A DNA stretch of 64,000 nt, from contig NZ_FNHI01000002.1 in assembly GCF_900103455.1 (NCBI RefSeq), forward strand, positions 491,842 to 555,841. The letters run 5' to 3'. Under the pieces are notes generated by a model that was not told the origin of the DNA, did no database searches, and saw nothing but the letters and a program-made list of their open reading frames with translations. Below are positions 27,259 to 36,163 of the stretch, in pieces. Source of the stretch: Streptomyces wuyuanensis. GTDB lineage: Bacteria > Actinomycetota > Actinomycetes > Streptomycetales > Streptomycetaceae. Position 1 is the first letter of the stretch, and each line of letters opens with the position of its first letter. The position numbers and the translations under genes were made by a program.

Positions 27259-28500
27259 ATGCGGAAGATCCTCATTGTCGGCGCCGGTCAGTCCGGACTC
27301 CAGCTCGCCCTCGGCCTTCAGGCCCAGGGCTACGAAGTCACCCTGATGTCCAACCGCACGGCGGACGAGATCCGGTCCGGCCGGGTCATGTCCACCCAGT
27401 GCATGTTCCACACGGCGCTCGAGCACGAGCGCGATCTGCAGATCAACTTCTGGGAGTCGCAGGCCCCGAAGATCGAGGGCCTCGGCGTCTCGGTGTCCGG
27501 TCCCGAGTCCCAGCGGGTCATCGACTGGGTCGGCAAGCTCGACGGCTACGCGCAGTCGGTCGACCAGCGGCTGAAGATGGCCGGCTGGATGGAGACCTTC
27601 GCCCAGCGCGGCGGTCAGCTCGTCATCCACGGTGCGGCGGTCTCCGACCTCGACTACTTCGCCCGCACGTACGACCTTGTGCTGGTCTCGGCGGGCAAGG
27701 GCGAACTCGTGTCCATGTTCGGCCGCGACGCCTCCCGCTCCCCGTACAGCGAGCCCCAGCGCGCGCTCGCCGTCTCCTACGTCCACGGCCTCGGCCCGCG
27801 GCCCGAGCACCCGGAGTTCGACGCGGTCCGGTGCAACCTCGTCCCCGGCGTCGGCGAGTTGTTCATCATGCCCACGCTGACCCTCTCGGGCCGGGCGGAC
27901 ATCCTGTTCTGGGAAGGCATCCCCGGTGGCCCGCTCGATGTCTTCCAGGGCGTGAAGGACCCCGCCGAGCACCTCTCCCTCACGCTGGAGCTGATGGAGA
28001 AGTACACGCCGTGGGAGTACGCCCGCGCGACGAAGGTCGAACTGACGGACGCCAACGGCACGCTGGCCGGCCGCTACGCCCCGACCGTGCGCAACCCGAT
28101 CGGCCGGCTGCCCGGCGGCGGCCGGGTGCTCGGAGTCGCGGACGTCGTCGTCGCGAACGACCCGATCACCGGGCAGGGCTCCAACTCGGCCTCTAAGTGC
28201 GCCGCCTCCTACCTCGCGTCGATCGTGGAGCACGGCGACAGGCCGTTCGACGAGGAGTGGATGCAGGCGACGTTCGACGGCTACTGGGAGACGGCGCAGC
28301 ACGTCACCAAGTGGACCAACGCGATGCTGGGCGTCCCGCCGGAGCACGTCCTCAACCTGATCGGCGCGGCGGGCCAGCTCCAGCCGGTCGCCGACCGCTT
28401 CGCCAACGGCTTCAACGACCCGGCGGACTTCGAGAACTTCTTCTTCGACCCGGACAAGACGTCGGCGTACCTGGCCTCGGTCAGCGGCACCACGGCCTGA
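27259..28500 (+). CDS. Styrene/indole monooxygenase-family flavoprotein
   Basis: Encodes 413 residues. The N-terminal FAD motif is ILIVGAGQSGLQLALGLQAQGYEV. The rest follows the styrene monooxygenase StyA pattern (MSTQCMFHTALEHERDLQINFWE, a second dinucleotide region DLVLVSAGKGELVSMFGRD, and the ANDPITGQGSNSASKCAASYL tail). Such enzymes epoxidise aryl alkenes or indole with FADH2 from a separate reductase; no reductase gene is nearby. The gene starts 62 nt after cvnD on the same strand, so it probably belongs to the conservon operon. The natural substrate is unknown. Confidence 0.86.
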   Translation: MRKILIVGAGQSGLQLALGLQAQGYEVTLMSNRTADEIRSGRVMSTQCMFHTALEHERDLQINFWESQAPKIEGLGVSVSGPESQRVIDWVGKLDGYAQSVDQRLKMAGWMETFAQRGGQLVIHGAAVSDLDYFARTYDLVLVSAGKGELVSMFGRDASRSPYSEPQRALAVSYVHGLGPRPEHPEFDAVRCNLVPGVGELFIMPTLTLSGRADILFWEGIPGGPLDVFQGVKDPAEHLSLTLELMEKYTPWEYARATKVELTDANGTLAGRYAPTVRNPIGRLPGGGRVLGVADVVVANDPITGQGSNSASKCAASYLASIVEHGDRPFDEEWMQATFDGYWETAQHVTKWTNAMLGVPPEHVLNLIGAAGQLQPVADRFANGFNDPADFENFFFDPDKTSAYLASVSGTTA

Positions 28501-28506
28501 TCCCGC

Positions 28507-28558
28507 AACGGCTCCGCCCCGGCCCGCCCGACTCTCCGGGGGCCGGGGCGGAGCCGTT
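28507..28558 (+). terminator. Terminator of the conservon operon
   Basis: Arms 28507-28525 (AACGGCTCCGCCCCGGCCC) and 28540-28558 are complementary over 19 bp, followed by TTT, 7 nt after the monooxygenase stop. It supports joint transcription of cvnABCD and the flavoenzyme. Confidence 0.85.
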
Positions 28559-28761
28559 TGCCCGGTCGTCCGAGCGGCCTGCGGCGCCGTGACGGCGCAC
28601 CCGAGGCCGCCCGGACGACGCGCCGGGTCGGTGCGGCCTTGCCCGTGGGCCAGCCGCTCCCATGGGACGGGGCCGGGGCCGGCGGGGACGGGCCGGCCCA
28701 GGGCGCCGTCTGCGCCGGCGAGGACGTCCCGTCCGCCGGCCGGGGCGCGATCGGCGTGGCG

Positions 28762-29598
28762 TCACGGCGACAGCGGCACGGCCGGGACGGGCGCCGCGGC
28801 CGTGCGGGCGAGCGTGGTGAGCTCCTCCGGGGAGAGCGAGGCGAGTACCTCCTCCACCTCGTCGAGGCGGTCCCGGAGCGTGTCCCGCTGTTCGCGCTGT
28901 CGCTCGGCGAGGGCGCGCTGCTCGTCGAAGGCCCTGCGGGAGGCCGCCGCCAGCGCGTCGGCCCGGCGCGCCCGCCTCTCCAGCCGTGTGATCGTCGCGC
29001 GGCTGCTGTCCGCCGCGCGCGACAGGAGCCGGCCCTGCTCCAGCGCGCTCCGGGGGTCGCGGGCGAGCAGCAGCCGGAGGTACGGGGACAGTTCGGTCCT
29101 GCCCTGGTACTGCCGACGCGCCAGCCGCCCCGCCTCGTCACGGCTGCGGGCGAGGGCACTGCGGGCATCGGCGAGAGCGGTGCTGAGGCGTTTGGTCTCG
29201 GCGGCCCGGTCGACGAGCAGGTCCCGGGAGACGCTGTACGCCTCGCTCGCCTCCGCCGCCTGCCGGAACAGACCCTGCAGCCGGGTGAGGGCCTGGGAGA
29301 CCCTTGCCGGCACCGCACCGACCACCGGCCCGATCGCCGGTCTCCCCGGCGCCCCGGCCGGCCTCCCGGGTGCCCCGGGCAGGGGTACGGCGCCGGATTC
29401 CGTTCCGTCGCCGCCTCGTCCCGGGCCGGGCCCCGCGGACGGTACCGGTTCGGCGGCCGGCACAGCGGCCGAGCCGTCGGCGAGCGTCCTCCCGGCCGCC
29501 GTCGCCTCGTACGCCCCGGCCCCGAGCGTCGAGGTCCCGAGCGTCGCCGCCGCGACCAGTGCCGTCGCGCGGAGAGCTCGCAGCATCCTGTCCGACAC
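28762..29598 (-). CDS. Secreted coiled-coil protein (NlpC/P60-like N-terminal region only)
   Basis: Encodes 278 residues from GTG 29598, with GGAGGTGATG upstream. A signal-type N-terminus (ALRATALVAAATLGTSTLGAGA) and a Pro/Gly linker precede a long heptad-rich region from about residue 98 to 270 (VDRAAETKRLSTALADARSA, and later segments). Such coils sit in front of NlpC/P60 peptidoglycan hydrolase domains in RipA-like proteins. Here the protein stops after the coil, with a short Pro-rich tail and no Cys-His catalytic domain. Possible roles are cell-wall scaffold or hydrolase activator; this is inference. Confidence 0.7.
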   Translation of the reverse strand: MSDRMLRALRATALVAAATLGTSTLGAGAYEATAAGRTLADGSAAVPAAEPVPSAGPGPGRGGDGTESGAVPLPGAPGRPAGAPGRPAIGPVVGAVPARVSQALTRLQGLFRQAAEASEAYSVSRDLLVDRAAETKRLSTALADARSALARSRDEAGRLARRQYQGRTELSPYLRLLLARDPRSALEQGRLLSRAADSSRATITRLERRARRADALAAASRRAFDEQRALAERQREQRDTLRDRLDEVEEVLASLSPEELTTLARTAAAPVPAVPLSP

Positions 29599-29754
29599 AC
29601 CATCACCTCCGCTTGCCCACGGCCTCCGTCGGAGATGATGCGGTGCGGTCCGTGAGACGGCCGCCCGAGTGGCCGGACCGGACCAACGCCGTCACCCGCC
29701 GCGGGTGGACCTGTCCGCCGCGCGGCGTGGCGGCTGGCCGTCCCGCCGGGCCCG

Positions 29755-32523
29755 TCAGCGGCCGACGGGCAGCGCGTAGAAGGCCCGGTCGCGCCACACC
29801 ACGGCGGTGTGCCCGGCCACCACGCCCCGGTAACCGCCCACCGGATCACGGCCGCCCGCGTCCTGGAACTTCCACAGACGCGTGCCGTCGGCTGCGGCGA
29901 ACGCCGTGACCTGCGTGGACTCCAGTACCAGTGCGGTGCGCCCGCCGGCCGACAGCAGCACCCGCGGTCGTCCGCCCCCGCCGGCGGCCTCCGTCGACTG
30001 CGTCCAGCGAGCCGCGCCGGACGCCGCGTCGAGCGCGTACAGCCGGTGCCCGTCCGTCGGTACGAAGAGCGTTCCGCCGTGGACGCTCCCCTCACCCGCC
30101 GCGCCCGCGGCCCGCCACAGCTGCCTGCCGCTGCGGGTGTCGTAGCCGTGCAGATCCGAACCCGCGGCCGCGTACAGCCGTCCCGCCGGGTCGCCGAAGA
30201 CGGGTGCGCTCTGGTGGACGGAGCCGAAGTACTTGCCCCACAGGCGCTTGCCGCCCGCCGTGTCGTACAGGGCGAACAGCCCGCGTCCCTTGTTCGCCTT
30301 TTGCTGCTGCGGGGTCAGCGAGCCGCCGTCCTGCCGTACGAGGACTCCGTCGGGGCGGACCGCGACACCCTGGTACCGGGGCACGGCGTTCCGCCCGCGG
30401 CCGTTGGGGACCTGGGTGCGCCACAGCTCCCTGCGGGCCACGGCGTCGTAGGCGACGAGGAAGGTCCCGGGACCGGAGGTCCCGGTGAGCCAGACGACCG
30501 GTCCCTCGGCGGCGGTCACCGCGCTGACGTGGACGGGTGCCGCGGTCCGGTGGCGGACCGTGCCGTCCTGCGGCGACAGCCACAGGAAGTGAGCGGCGCC
30601 GATGACGAGGAGACCGTCGCCCGCGACCACGGGGCGGTGTCCCGCACCCGCGGCGGCGGACTGAGTCCACAGCCGGCGGCCCGAGCGCAGGTCCACGCCC
30701 GTGCAGCCCTTCTCGTCCGACACGACCAGCACGCGGTCGCGCCAGGCGGCGACCTGCGGCGATCCGCCGCCCTGGTGGCGGTAGGCCCACAGCGGCGCCG
30801 GCGGCACTCCGGGCAGCGGCTTCGCGGCCGGAGCCGGACCGGGCGCCGCGGCGGGGCTCTTCTCGTCCCCGTCCGCGAGTGCCACCCCGACGCCGCCCCC
30901 GACCAGCAGGCCGACGGCGCCCGCGACGCCACCGAGGAGCAGCGCCCGCCGTTCCGCGCCCGCCTTGGCCGCGAGCACGGACGCGGTGAGGGCGGACTTG
31001 GGCGCATCGCCGCCGTCCGGCGCCGTGCCCGTCGGCTGCCCCGCCCATCCGTCGTGCGCACCCGGCACGGGAGGCACCGGGCCGGGCCCGTGCGCCGGAA
31101 GGGCGGCGTGTGCGGCGGGGACCGGCTCGGACTTCCGGTCCGGAAGGGCGGCCGGGACGGCCGCTGCCGTCCAGCCGGACGCGGCCTCCTCCGGGGCGCT
31201 CCGGACCCGGGGGACGCCCAGCGCCGCGGTCGCCCTGTCGACGCGGCGCACTTCGGCGGGGGACAGGGCCGGGGTGTCCCGGCCGCGGTCCTCCGAGGGC
31301 CCCGCGCCCGGGGCGTCCTGCGGGGGAGGCCCGGAGCCGGCCGTGCCCGCGGTGGTTCCGCCGCCGGACGGGGTGGTGGCAGGCGCGGGGCTCGCGGCGG
31401 TGTCGTGCAGGGTCAGGCTCGCGCCGGCGGCGGGTACCGGAAGAGCGGTGCCGGGCGCGTCCTCCGGTGCGGCGGCGGGTACGCGGTCGCTCACCTCACC
31501 CGCACCGGCGGCCCGCGCCCGCTCGCTTCCGCCGGGGTCCCGCGGGGGAGTTCCCGCGCCGGACGCCGTTCCGGGCGGCAGGGCAGGCAGGACGGACGCG
31601 GTTCCGGGCCGGGAGGCGACCGGGCCGCCGTCCTGCCCGAGCCGGGCCAGCGCGCCGGCCTGGCCGGCCAGGGCCGCCGTCACGGATTCGGGAAGCCAGC
31701 CGTCCTTCGCCAGTGCCGCCGCGCCTTCCAGGGCGAGCGTCGCGGCGGCGCTGCCCGCGGTCGGGCGGTCCGCGGGGGACTTGGCGAGGCAGGACTCCAC
31801 CACGTCGCGCAACCCGTCGGGGACGCCGCCCAGTTCGGGGGCGGCCCCGGCGATGGCCCGGCCGTCCGGGAAGGGCGTGGTGCCCGTGGCCGCGTAGGCG
31901 AGGAGGAGGCCGAGGACGAAGAGGTCGGAGGCCGCGCCGGGCTGCTCGCCGGCCAGCTGCTCGGGCGTGAGGTAGCCGAGCCGTACGGACAGCCCGCCTC
32001 CGGGGGCCGGCTCGGCGTGCGCGGCGGCGCCCAGTGCGCCGAAGGCAGAGAGCCGGGGCCCGTCGGCGGCCAGCAGGACGGTCTCCGGGGCGAGACCGTG
32101 CAGCACCGCACCCGTCGCGTGGACGCGGGACAGGGTCTCGGCGAGCCCCGCGCCCAGCGTCCGTACCGCCCGCTCCGGAAGCGGCCCGGCGAGCGCGATC
32201 GCCTCGCCGAGGGTCACGGCGGGCACGTACGGGTACGCGGTCCACAGCAAGTCCCCGCCCGTGGCCAGGTCCACGGGGGCGAGCACCCAGCCGCCCGCCA
32301 GCCGTTCCGCCGTGCGCGCCTCGGCCGCGAAACGGCTGCGGAACGCCGGCAGCGCCGCGAGTTCCGCCCGGGCGAGGGAGAGGACCACCGGCTCACCGCC
32401 GGCCGCCTCGTCCCGCCCCACGTACTGGACGGCGCTCGCGGTCGCCCGGAGCCGCGCCAGGATCGTGTACGGGCCGATGCGGCGCGGATCCCCGTCCTGC
32501 AGCGCCTCCTGCAGTGCCTCCAT
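29755..32523 (-). CDS. Membrane pseudokinase with extracellular PQQ-type beta-propeller
   Basis: Encodes 922 residues. The N-terminal 280 residues follow the PknB-type kinase fold (IGPYTILARL, GYLTPEQLAGEQPGAASDLF). The catalytic residues are gone: the VAIK lysine position is Ser49, the HRDLKPEN loop reads HGLAPETV (142-149), and DFG reads AFG (160-162). A Pro/Ala linker, one membrane helix (ALLLGGVAGAVGLLVGGGV), and a C-terminal propeller of about 350 residues with repeated VYDTxxGKRLW-like blades (LFALYDTAGGKRLWGKYFG, LYALDAASGAARW) follow. It would bind something outside and signal through protein contacts rather than phosphorylation. Confidence 0.85.
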   Translation of the reverse strand: MEALQEALQDGDPRRIGPYTILARLRATASAVQYVGRDEAAGGEPVVLSLARAELAALPAFRSRFAAEARTAERLAGGWVLAPVDLATGGDLLWTAYPYVPAVTLGEAIALAGPLPERAVRTLGAGLAETLSRVHATGAVLHGLAPETVLLAADGPRLSAFGALGAAAHAEPAPGGGLSVRLGYLTPEQLAGEQPGAASDLFVLGLLLAYAATGTTPFPDGRAIAGAAPELGGVPDGLRDVVESCLAKSPADRPTAGSAAATLALEGAAALAKDGWLPESVTAALAGQAGALARLGQDGGPVASRPGTASVLPALPPGTASGAGTPPRDPGGSERARAAGAGEVSDRVPAAAPEDAPGTALPVPAAGASLTLHDTAASPAPATTPSGGGTTAGTAGSGPPPQDAPGAGPSEDRGRDTPALSPAEVRRVDRATAALGVPRVRSAPEEAASGWTAAAVPAALPDRKSEPVPAAHAALPAHGPGPVPPVPGAHDGWAGQPTGTAPDGGDAPKSALTASVLAAKAGAERRALLLGGVAGAVGLLVGGGVGVALADGDEKSPAAAPGPAPAAKPLPGVPPAPLWAYRHQGGGSPQVAAWRDRVLVVSDEKGCTGVDLRSGRRLWTQSAAAGAGHRPVVAGDGLLVIGAAHFLWLSPQDGTVRHRTAAPVHVSAVTAAEGPVVWLTGTSGPGTFLVAYDAVARRELWRTQVPNGRGRNAVPRYQGVAVRPDGVLVRQDGGSLTPQQQKANKGRGLFALYDTAGGKRLWGKYFGSVHQSAPVFGDPAGRLYAAAGSDLHGYDTRSGRQLWRAAGAAGEGSVHGGTLFVPTDGHRLYALDAASGAARWTQSTEAAGGGGRPRVLLSAGGRTALVLESTQVTAFAAADGTRLWKFQDAGGRDPVGGYRGVVAGHTAVVWRDRAFYALPVGR

Positions 32524-32562
32524 CGGCGAAGCTCCCCCCGTGGTCGTCGAACGACGTTGATC

Positions 32563-32838
32563 CTATTCGGCCCGCTTCGGCTTCGACCAGGGCCAGTTGA
32601 GCCTGCGCCGCTCCCGCCCCTCCGGCGCGTACTCGTACCTCCAGCCGCGCGGCAGCCCGAGGCGCTTGGAGTGCCCGGCGACGACCCGGCGGTAGGCGTA
32701 CACGGTGTGCGGGCCGCCGTCCTCGTCCGGCACCGGCACCTCGTACCAGAGGGGAGGATTGCCGGTCGGCCCGACCAGCACGGGCAGGACCCGCCCGTCG
32801 AGCGGCCCGCCGACGAAGGGGGTGTTCTCGCTTCTCAC
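32563..32838 (-). CDS. Small conserved hypothetical protein
   Basis: Encodes 91 residues. The sequence begins [20 protein letters not shown] and is rich in Pro, Arg and Trp, with [11 protein letters not shown] and [11 protein letters not shown] know no function. It lies 39 nt upstream of the pseudokinase gene on the same strand and may be co-transcribed. Confidence 0.6.
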   Translation of the reverse strand: MRSENTPFVGGPLDGRVLPVLVGPTGNPPLWYEVPVPDEDGGPHTVYAYRRVVAGHSKRLGLPRGWRYEYAPEGRERRRLNWPWSKPKRAE

Positions 32839-32959
32839 CCGTCCAGTCTCGCGCAGCGGCGCCGTCCCGTCCCTTCCGGGGCCGGACGGGACCGATGACG
32901 GAGGAACCGGGGCCGGACGGCACGGCGTCCCCGGTGGGCTGCGGACCGCGGAGCCCGCG

Positions 32960-33688
32960 TCAGAGCAGGTGGCCGGCGTCGCCCGAGAGGGGCAGCACCC
33001 GTCGGGCGAGCGTGCCCACCGGACCGGAGGGGTTCTCCAGGGCGAGCAGCTCCCGGACGACGCCCGCGGTCTCCTCGTCGGTGGCCGCTGTCGCCGCGAG
33101 CAGGGCGACGAGATGGTCGACGAGCCAGTCCCGCAGCTCCCCGGCGGACGGGCGCTTGTCCTCGTCCAGCCAGATCAGCGACGCCGCCTCCACCGCGGCG
33201 ATCCACGTGCGCACCATCATGCGCAGGCGCGGGCCGGGTTGCGGGAGACCGAGGTGGACCAGGATCTGCTCGGCGGCCGCCCGCCGGACCCCGTCCACGA
33301 TCGCGCTGGTGCGGGACGTCTCGGCGACGCTGCCGCCGCGCATCAGCGCGCTGAACCCGGCGTCGTGCTCGTCGACGAAGTCGAGGTAGCGCTCCAGGAC
33401 CCGGCCCAGCCGTTCCGTCGGCGGCCCGGTGGGCGGTTCCGTGAAGCACACGACGAGCGCGTCGGCGGAGCTGCGCAGCGCGGCCTCGTACAACTGCTGC
33501 TTGCCGCCGGGGAAGTACCGGTACACGAGCGGCCGGGACACCCCGGCGGCCTCGGCCACGTCGTCGAGCGAGACGTCCTCCGGCGCCCGGTGCGCGAACA
33601 GCGTGAGGGCGGAGCGGAGGAGCTGGCCTCGCCGCTCCTCCACACTCAGGCGCCGGTACGCGCGCGTCGCGGGAGCACTGGAGGTCAT
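32960..33688 (-). CDS. TetR/AcrR-family transcriptional regulator
   Basis: Encodes 242 residues. The N-terminal TetR DNA-binding domain is clear ([40 protein letters not shown] at about residues 41-60). The C-terminal ligand domain is generic. The gene is on the same strand as, and downstream of, the AurF-like gene; it may control the two diiron genes beside it, which is inference. Confidence 0.9.
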   Translation of the reverse strand: MTSSAPATRAYRRLSVEERRGQLLRSALTLFAHRAPEDVSLDDVAEAAGVSRPLVYRYFPGGKQQLYEAALRSSADALVVCFTEPPTGPPTERLGRVLERYLDFVDEHDAGFSALMRGGSVAETSRTSAIVDGVRRAAAEQILVHLGLPQPGPRLRMMVRTWIAAVEAASLIWLDEDKRPSAGELRDWLVDHLVALLAATAATDEETAGVVRELLALENPSGPVGTLARRVLPLSGDAGHLL

Positions 33689-33889
33689 ACGGGCAGCCTA
33701 ACCGCCGGTCCGCGGAGCCGGAGGGCCCTCCGTGCCGGAGGGCGAAGTCCGGCCGCGGTGTGGCCGGAGAGAGCCGCTTGCGCGGGGCGGGCGTGCCGGT
33801 CCGGGCGAGGGAGCGGGTGCCGGACCGCGGGCGCTCCCGCGCCCGCGGCGTGTCCGCAGCCCGGCGGGTGCCGAGCGCCCGGGCCGCCC

Positions 33890-34822
33890 TCAGGCGAGGA
33901 GTCCCGAGCTCTTCCACAGCCGGCGGCCCGGGCCCCGGAGGACGCCGATGTCGTCGAGGAAGTCCGTGAGGCGCCTGGCGCCCGACTGCATCACCTCGCG
34001 GCGGTGTCCGCTCGCCTTCACCTGGGCCACGGCCTCACGCCGGTCGAGGCCGACGTTCTCGTAGACCTTGGGGTTGATGAAGCACACGGAGAAGACCCGC
34101 GCGGCCTCGCCGCAGCTGAGCCGGGTGAACTCCTGTTCCCAGCGGGGCGCGGTCACCATCTGGCGGCGCAGTTCCTCACGCGCGTACCGGACGTGGCGCG
34201 CCTCCTCCACCACGTGGATCCGCGTCACTCCCCGGACCAGGGTCTGGACACGCTCGTCGGGGAAGGTCAGGCGCTGCATCCAGTCGAGGATCTCCTCGCC
34301 GAGCAGCGTGGCCGCGAAGGAGCCCGGGGTGGTGGACACGGTCTTCAGGACGCGGGCGAGGTTGTGGTAGACCCGCGGCACCGGGTACGCGGGGGCACCG
34401 CCCTTCTGGATCATCTTCGCGAACATCATCGAGTGGCGGCACTCGTCGGCGATCTCGGTGAGGGCGTAGCGGACGTGATTGCTGGTCACGGACTTGTCGT
34501 AGATGTGCCGGACGAGCAGCTGCATCAGGATGATCTCGAACCAGATGCCGAGCGAGGCGAGGGACGCCGCCTCGTGCCGGGCCAGGTCCATCCGCTGCTC
34601 CTCGGACATCCGCTGCCACAGCGGGGTGTCGTAGAGGGACACCAGCTCCGGGGGCCAGAACCACTTGCCCTCCTCGATCGGGGCGTCCCAGTCGAGCTCC
34701 TTGTCGGGGTCGAAGGAGTGCTTGGCCGAGGACTCGAGCAGGCGCGCGGCGACCTGTTCGCGGTCCCGCAGGGGCCCGAGGGCGTCGCGGAGGAGGGTGA
34801 GATCGCGTTCGGTCACAGTCAT
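33890..34822 (-). CDS. AurF-like diiron oxygenase
   Basis: Encodes 310 residues, close to AurF (p-aminobenzoate N-oxygenase, PF11583-type). Candidate metal ligands have AurF spacing: Glu96, Glu127 and His130 (DECRH), Glu177 (GEEIL), His203, Glu207 and His210 (HVVEEARH). These enzymes use a carboxylate-bridged Fe2 centre to oxidise arylamines or other substrates. ATG 34822 is close to the divergent ferritin-like gene (129 nt between starts). The substrate is unknown. Confidence 0.85.
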   Translation of the reverse strand: MTVTERDLTLLRDALGPLRDREQVAARLLESSAKHSFDPDKELDWDAPIEEGKWFWPPELVSLYDTPLWQRMSEEQRMDLARHEAASLASLGIWFEIILMQLLVRHIYDKSVTSNHVRYALTEIADECRHSMMFAKMIQKGGAPAYPVPRVYHNLARVLKTVSTTPGSFAATLLGEEILDWMQRLTFPDERVQTLVRGVTRIHVVEEARHVRYAREELRRQMVTAPRWEQEFTRLSCGEAARVFSVCFINPKVYENVGLDRREAVAQVKASGHRREVMQSGARRLTDFLDDIGVLRGPGRRLWKSSGLLA

Positions 34823-34874
34823 GCCACTTATGAGACTGCTCGTCAGCAAGAGCGTCAATCCCCTGTGCGGCACT

Positions 34875-34897
34875 TGTTGACTGTGCGTCTACCAACA
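34875..34897. promoter_or_regulatory. Candidate operator between the two diiron genes
   Basis: TGTTG at 34875-34879 and CAACA at 34893-34897 form a short inverted repeat around a 13-nt spacer, in the 129-nt divergent promoter region. It is a weak candidate for the neighbouring TetR regulator. Confidence 0.25.
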
Positions 34898-34951
34898 TGT
34901 GAGCCTGCCGACAGACCGTCAGTTCGTCAGTGCGAGGCGAGGGAGCCTTTC

Positions 34952-36055
34952 GTGTCGACGTATGACCACTACACCAACCCGCCCCGGGAACCCGTCTGGT
35001 CCGTCCCGGCCGCCGGCGCCGCCCGCTTCAGCTGGGACTACGACAACGGCCGCGACCGGCTGCTCGCCCTCTACCAGAAAGGCAAGGACAAGCAGTGGGA
35101 CGGCGCCAAGCGCATCGACTGGGACCTCGAGGTCGACCCGTACGACCCCCTCGGCACCCCCGACGAGGCCCTCAGTCTCTACGGAACCCGCCACTGGGCG
35201 AAGATGACCGAGAAGGACAAGGGCGACCTGCGCCGGCACTACTCCTCCTGGCAGTTCAGCCAGTTCCTGCACGGCGAACAGGGCGCGATGGTGTGCGCGG
35301 CGCGGATCGTCGAGTCCGTCCCCGACCTCGACGCGAAGTTCTACTCCGCCACCCAGACCATGGACGAGGCCCGGCACGCCGAGATCTACGGCCGCTTCCT
35401 GCACGAGAAGATCGGGATGCTGTACCCGATCAACGACAACCTCCAGGGCCTGCTCCGCGACACCCTCCGCGACCCCCGTTGGGACATGCCGTACCTCGGC
35501 ATGCAGGTGCTCATCGAGGGCCTGGCACTCGCCGCGTTCGGCATGATCCGCGACACCACCGACAAGCCGCTGCCGAAGCAGATCCTCGCCTACGTCATGC
35601 AGGACGAGGCCCGGCACGTCGCCTTCGGCCGCATGGCGCTCCGCGACTACTACAGGCAGCTCACGGACGCGGAGCGGCGCGAGCGCGAGGAGTTCGTCAT
35701 CGAGGGCTGCTACCTCATGCGGGACCGCCTCCGCGGGCTGGAGGTGCTGGAGGACTTCGGCATCCCGCGCCGGGAGGCCGAGGAGTACACCGAGCAGTCC
35801 GAGTTCCTGCACCTCTTCCGCAAGCTGCTCTTCAGCCGGATCGTCCCCTGCGTCAAGGACATCGGGCTCTGGGGCGAACGGCTCCAGAGGGCGTACGTCG
35901 ACATGGGCGTCTTCGAACTCGGCGACTCCAACCTCGACCTGCTGATGACCCAGGACGAGGAGGTCGCGGAACGGCTGGACCGGGAGCGCTTCGCGGCGGA
36001 GGAGGCGGAGCGGGTGGCCGAGGTGGAGGAGGCGATCGCGGACGGGGCGAACTGA
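34952..36055 (+). CDS. Ferritin-like / R2-like diiron protein
   Basis: Encodes 367 residues from GTG 34952, with GAGGGAG upstream. The six carboxylate/His ligands of a ferritin-like four-helix bundle are visible: Glu109 (GEQGA), Glu139 and His142 (DEARH), Glu189 (LIEGLAL), Glu219 and His222 (DEARH). The C-terminus is an acidic Glu/Ala helix. The family includes ribonucleotide-reductase-R2-like and p-aminobenzoate-oxygenase-like proteins, so the activity is open. It is divergent from the AurF-like gene, so the two diiron enzymes may work together. Confidence 0.85.
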   Translation: MSTYDHYTNPPREPVWSVPAAGAARFSWDYDNGRDRLLALYQKGKDKQWDGAKRIDWDLEVDPYDPLGTPDEALSLYGTRHWAKMTEKDKGDLRRHYSSWQFSQFLHGEQGAMVCAARIVESVPDLDAKFYSATQTMDEARHAEIYGRFLHEKIGMLYPINDNLQGLLRDTLRDPRWDMPYLGMQVLIEGLALAAFGMIRDTTDKPLPKQILAYVMQDEARHVAFGRMALRDYYRQLTDAERREREEFVIEGCYLMRDRLRGLEVLEDFGIPRREAEEYTEQSEFLHLFRKLLFSRIVPCVKDIGLWGERLQRAYVDMGVFELGDSNLDLLMTQDEEVAERLDRERFAAEEAERVAEVEEAIADGAN

Positions 36056-36112
36056 GCGGGTCCGCTCGGGCCGCGGCCACCGCTCACCCGATCGGACGAT
36101 GCTCCGGGAAGC

Positions 36113-36140
36113 TGCCTGGGTACTCTGGTCGTACCAGGCA
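36113..36140. promoter_or_regulatory. Imperfect inverted repeat upstream of the Uma2 gene
   Basis: TGCCTGG, an unpaired G, TAC, a 7-nt loop and GTACCAGGCA pair over 10 bp, 24 nt before the ATG at 36164. It could be an operator or leader hairpin. Confidence 0.3.
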
Positions 36141-36163
36141 GACTCCGTCGCATGGGAGCGATC

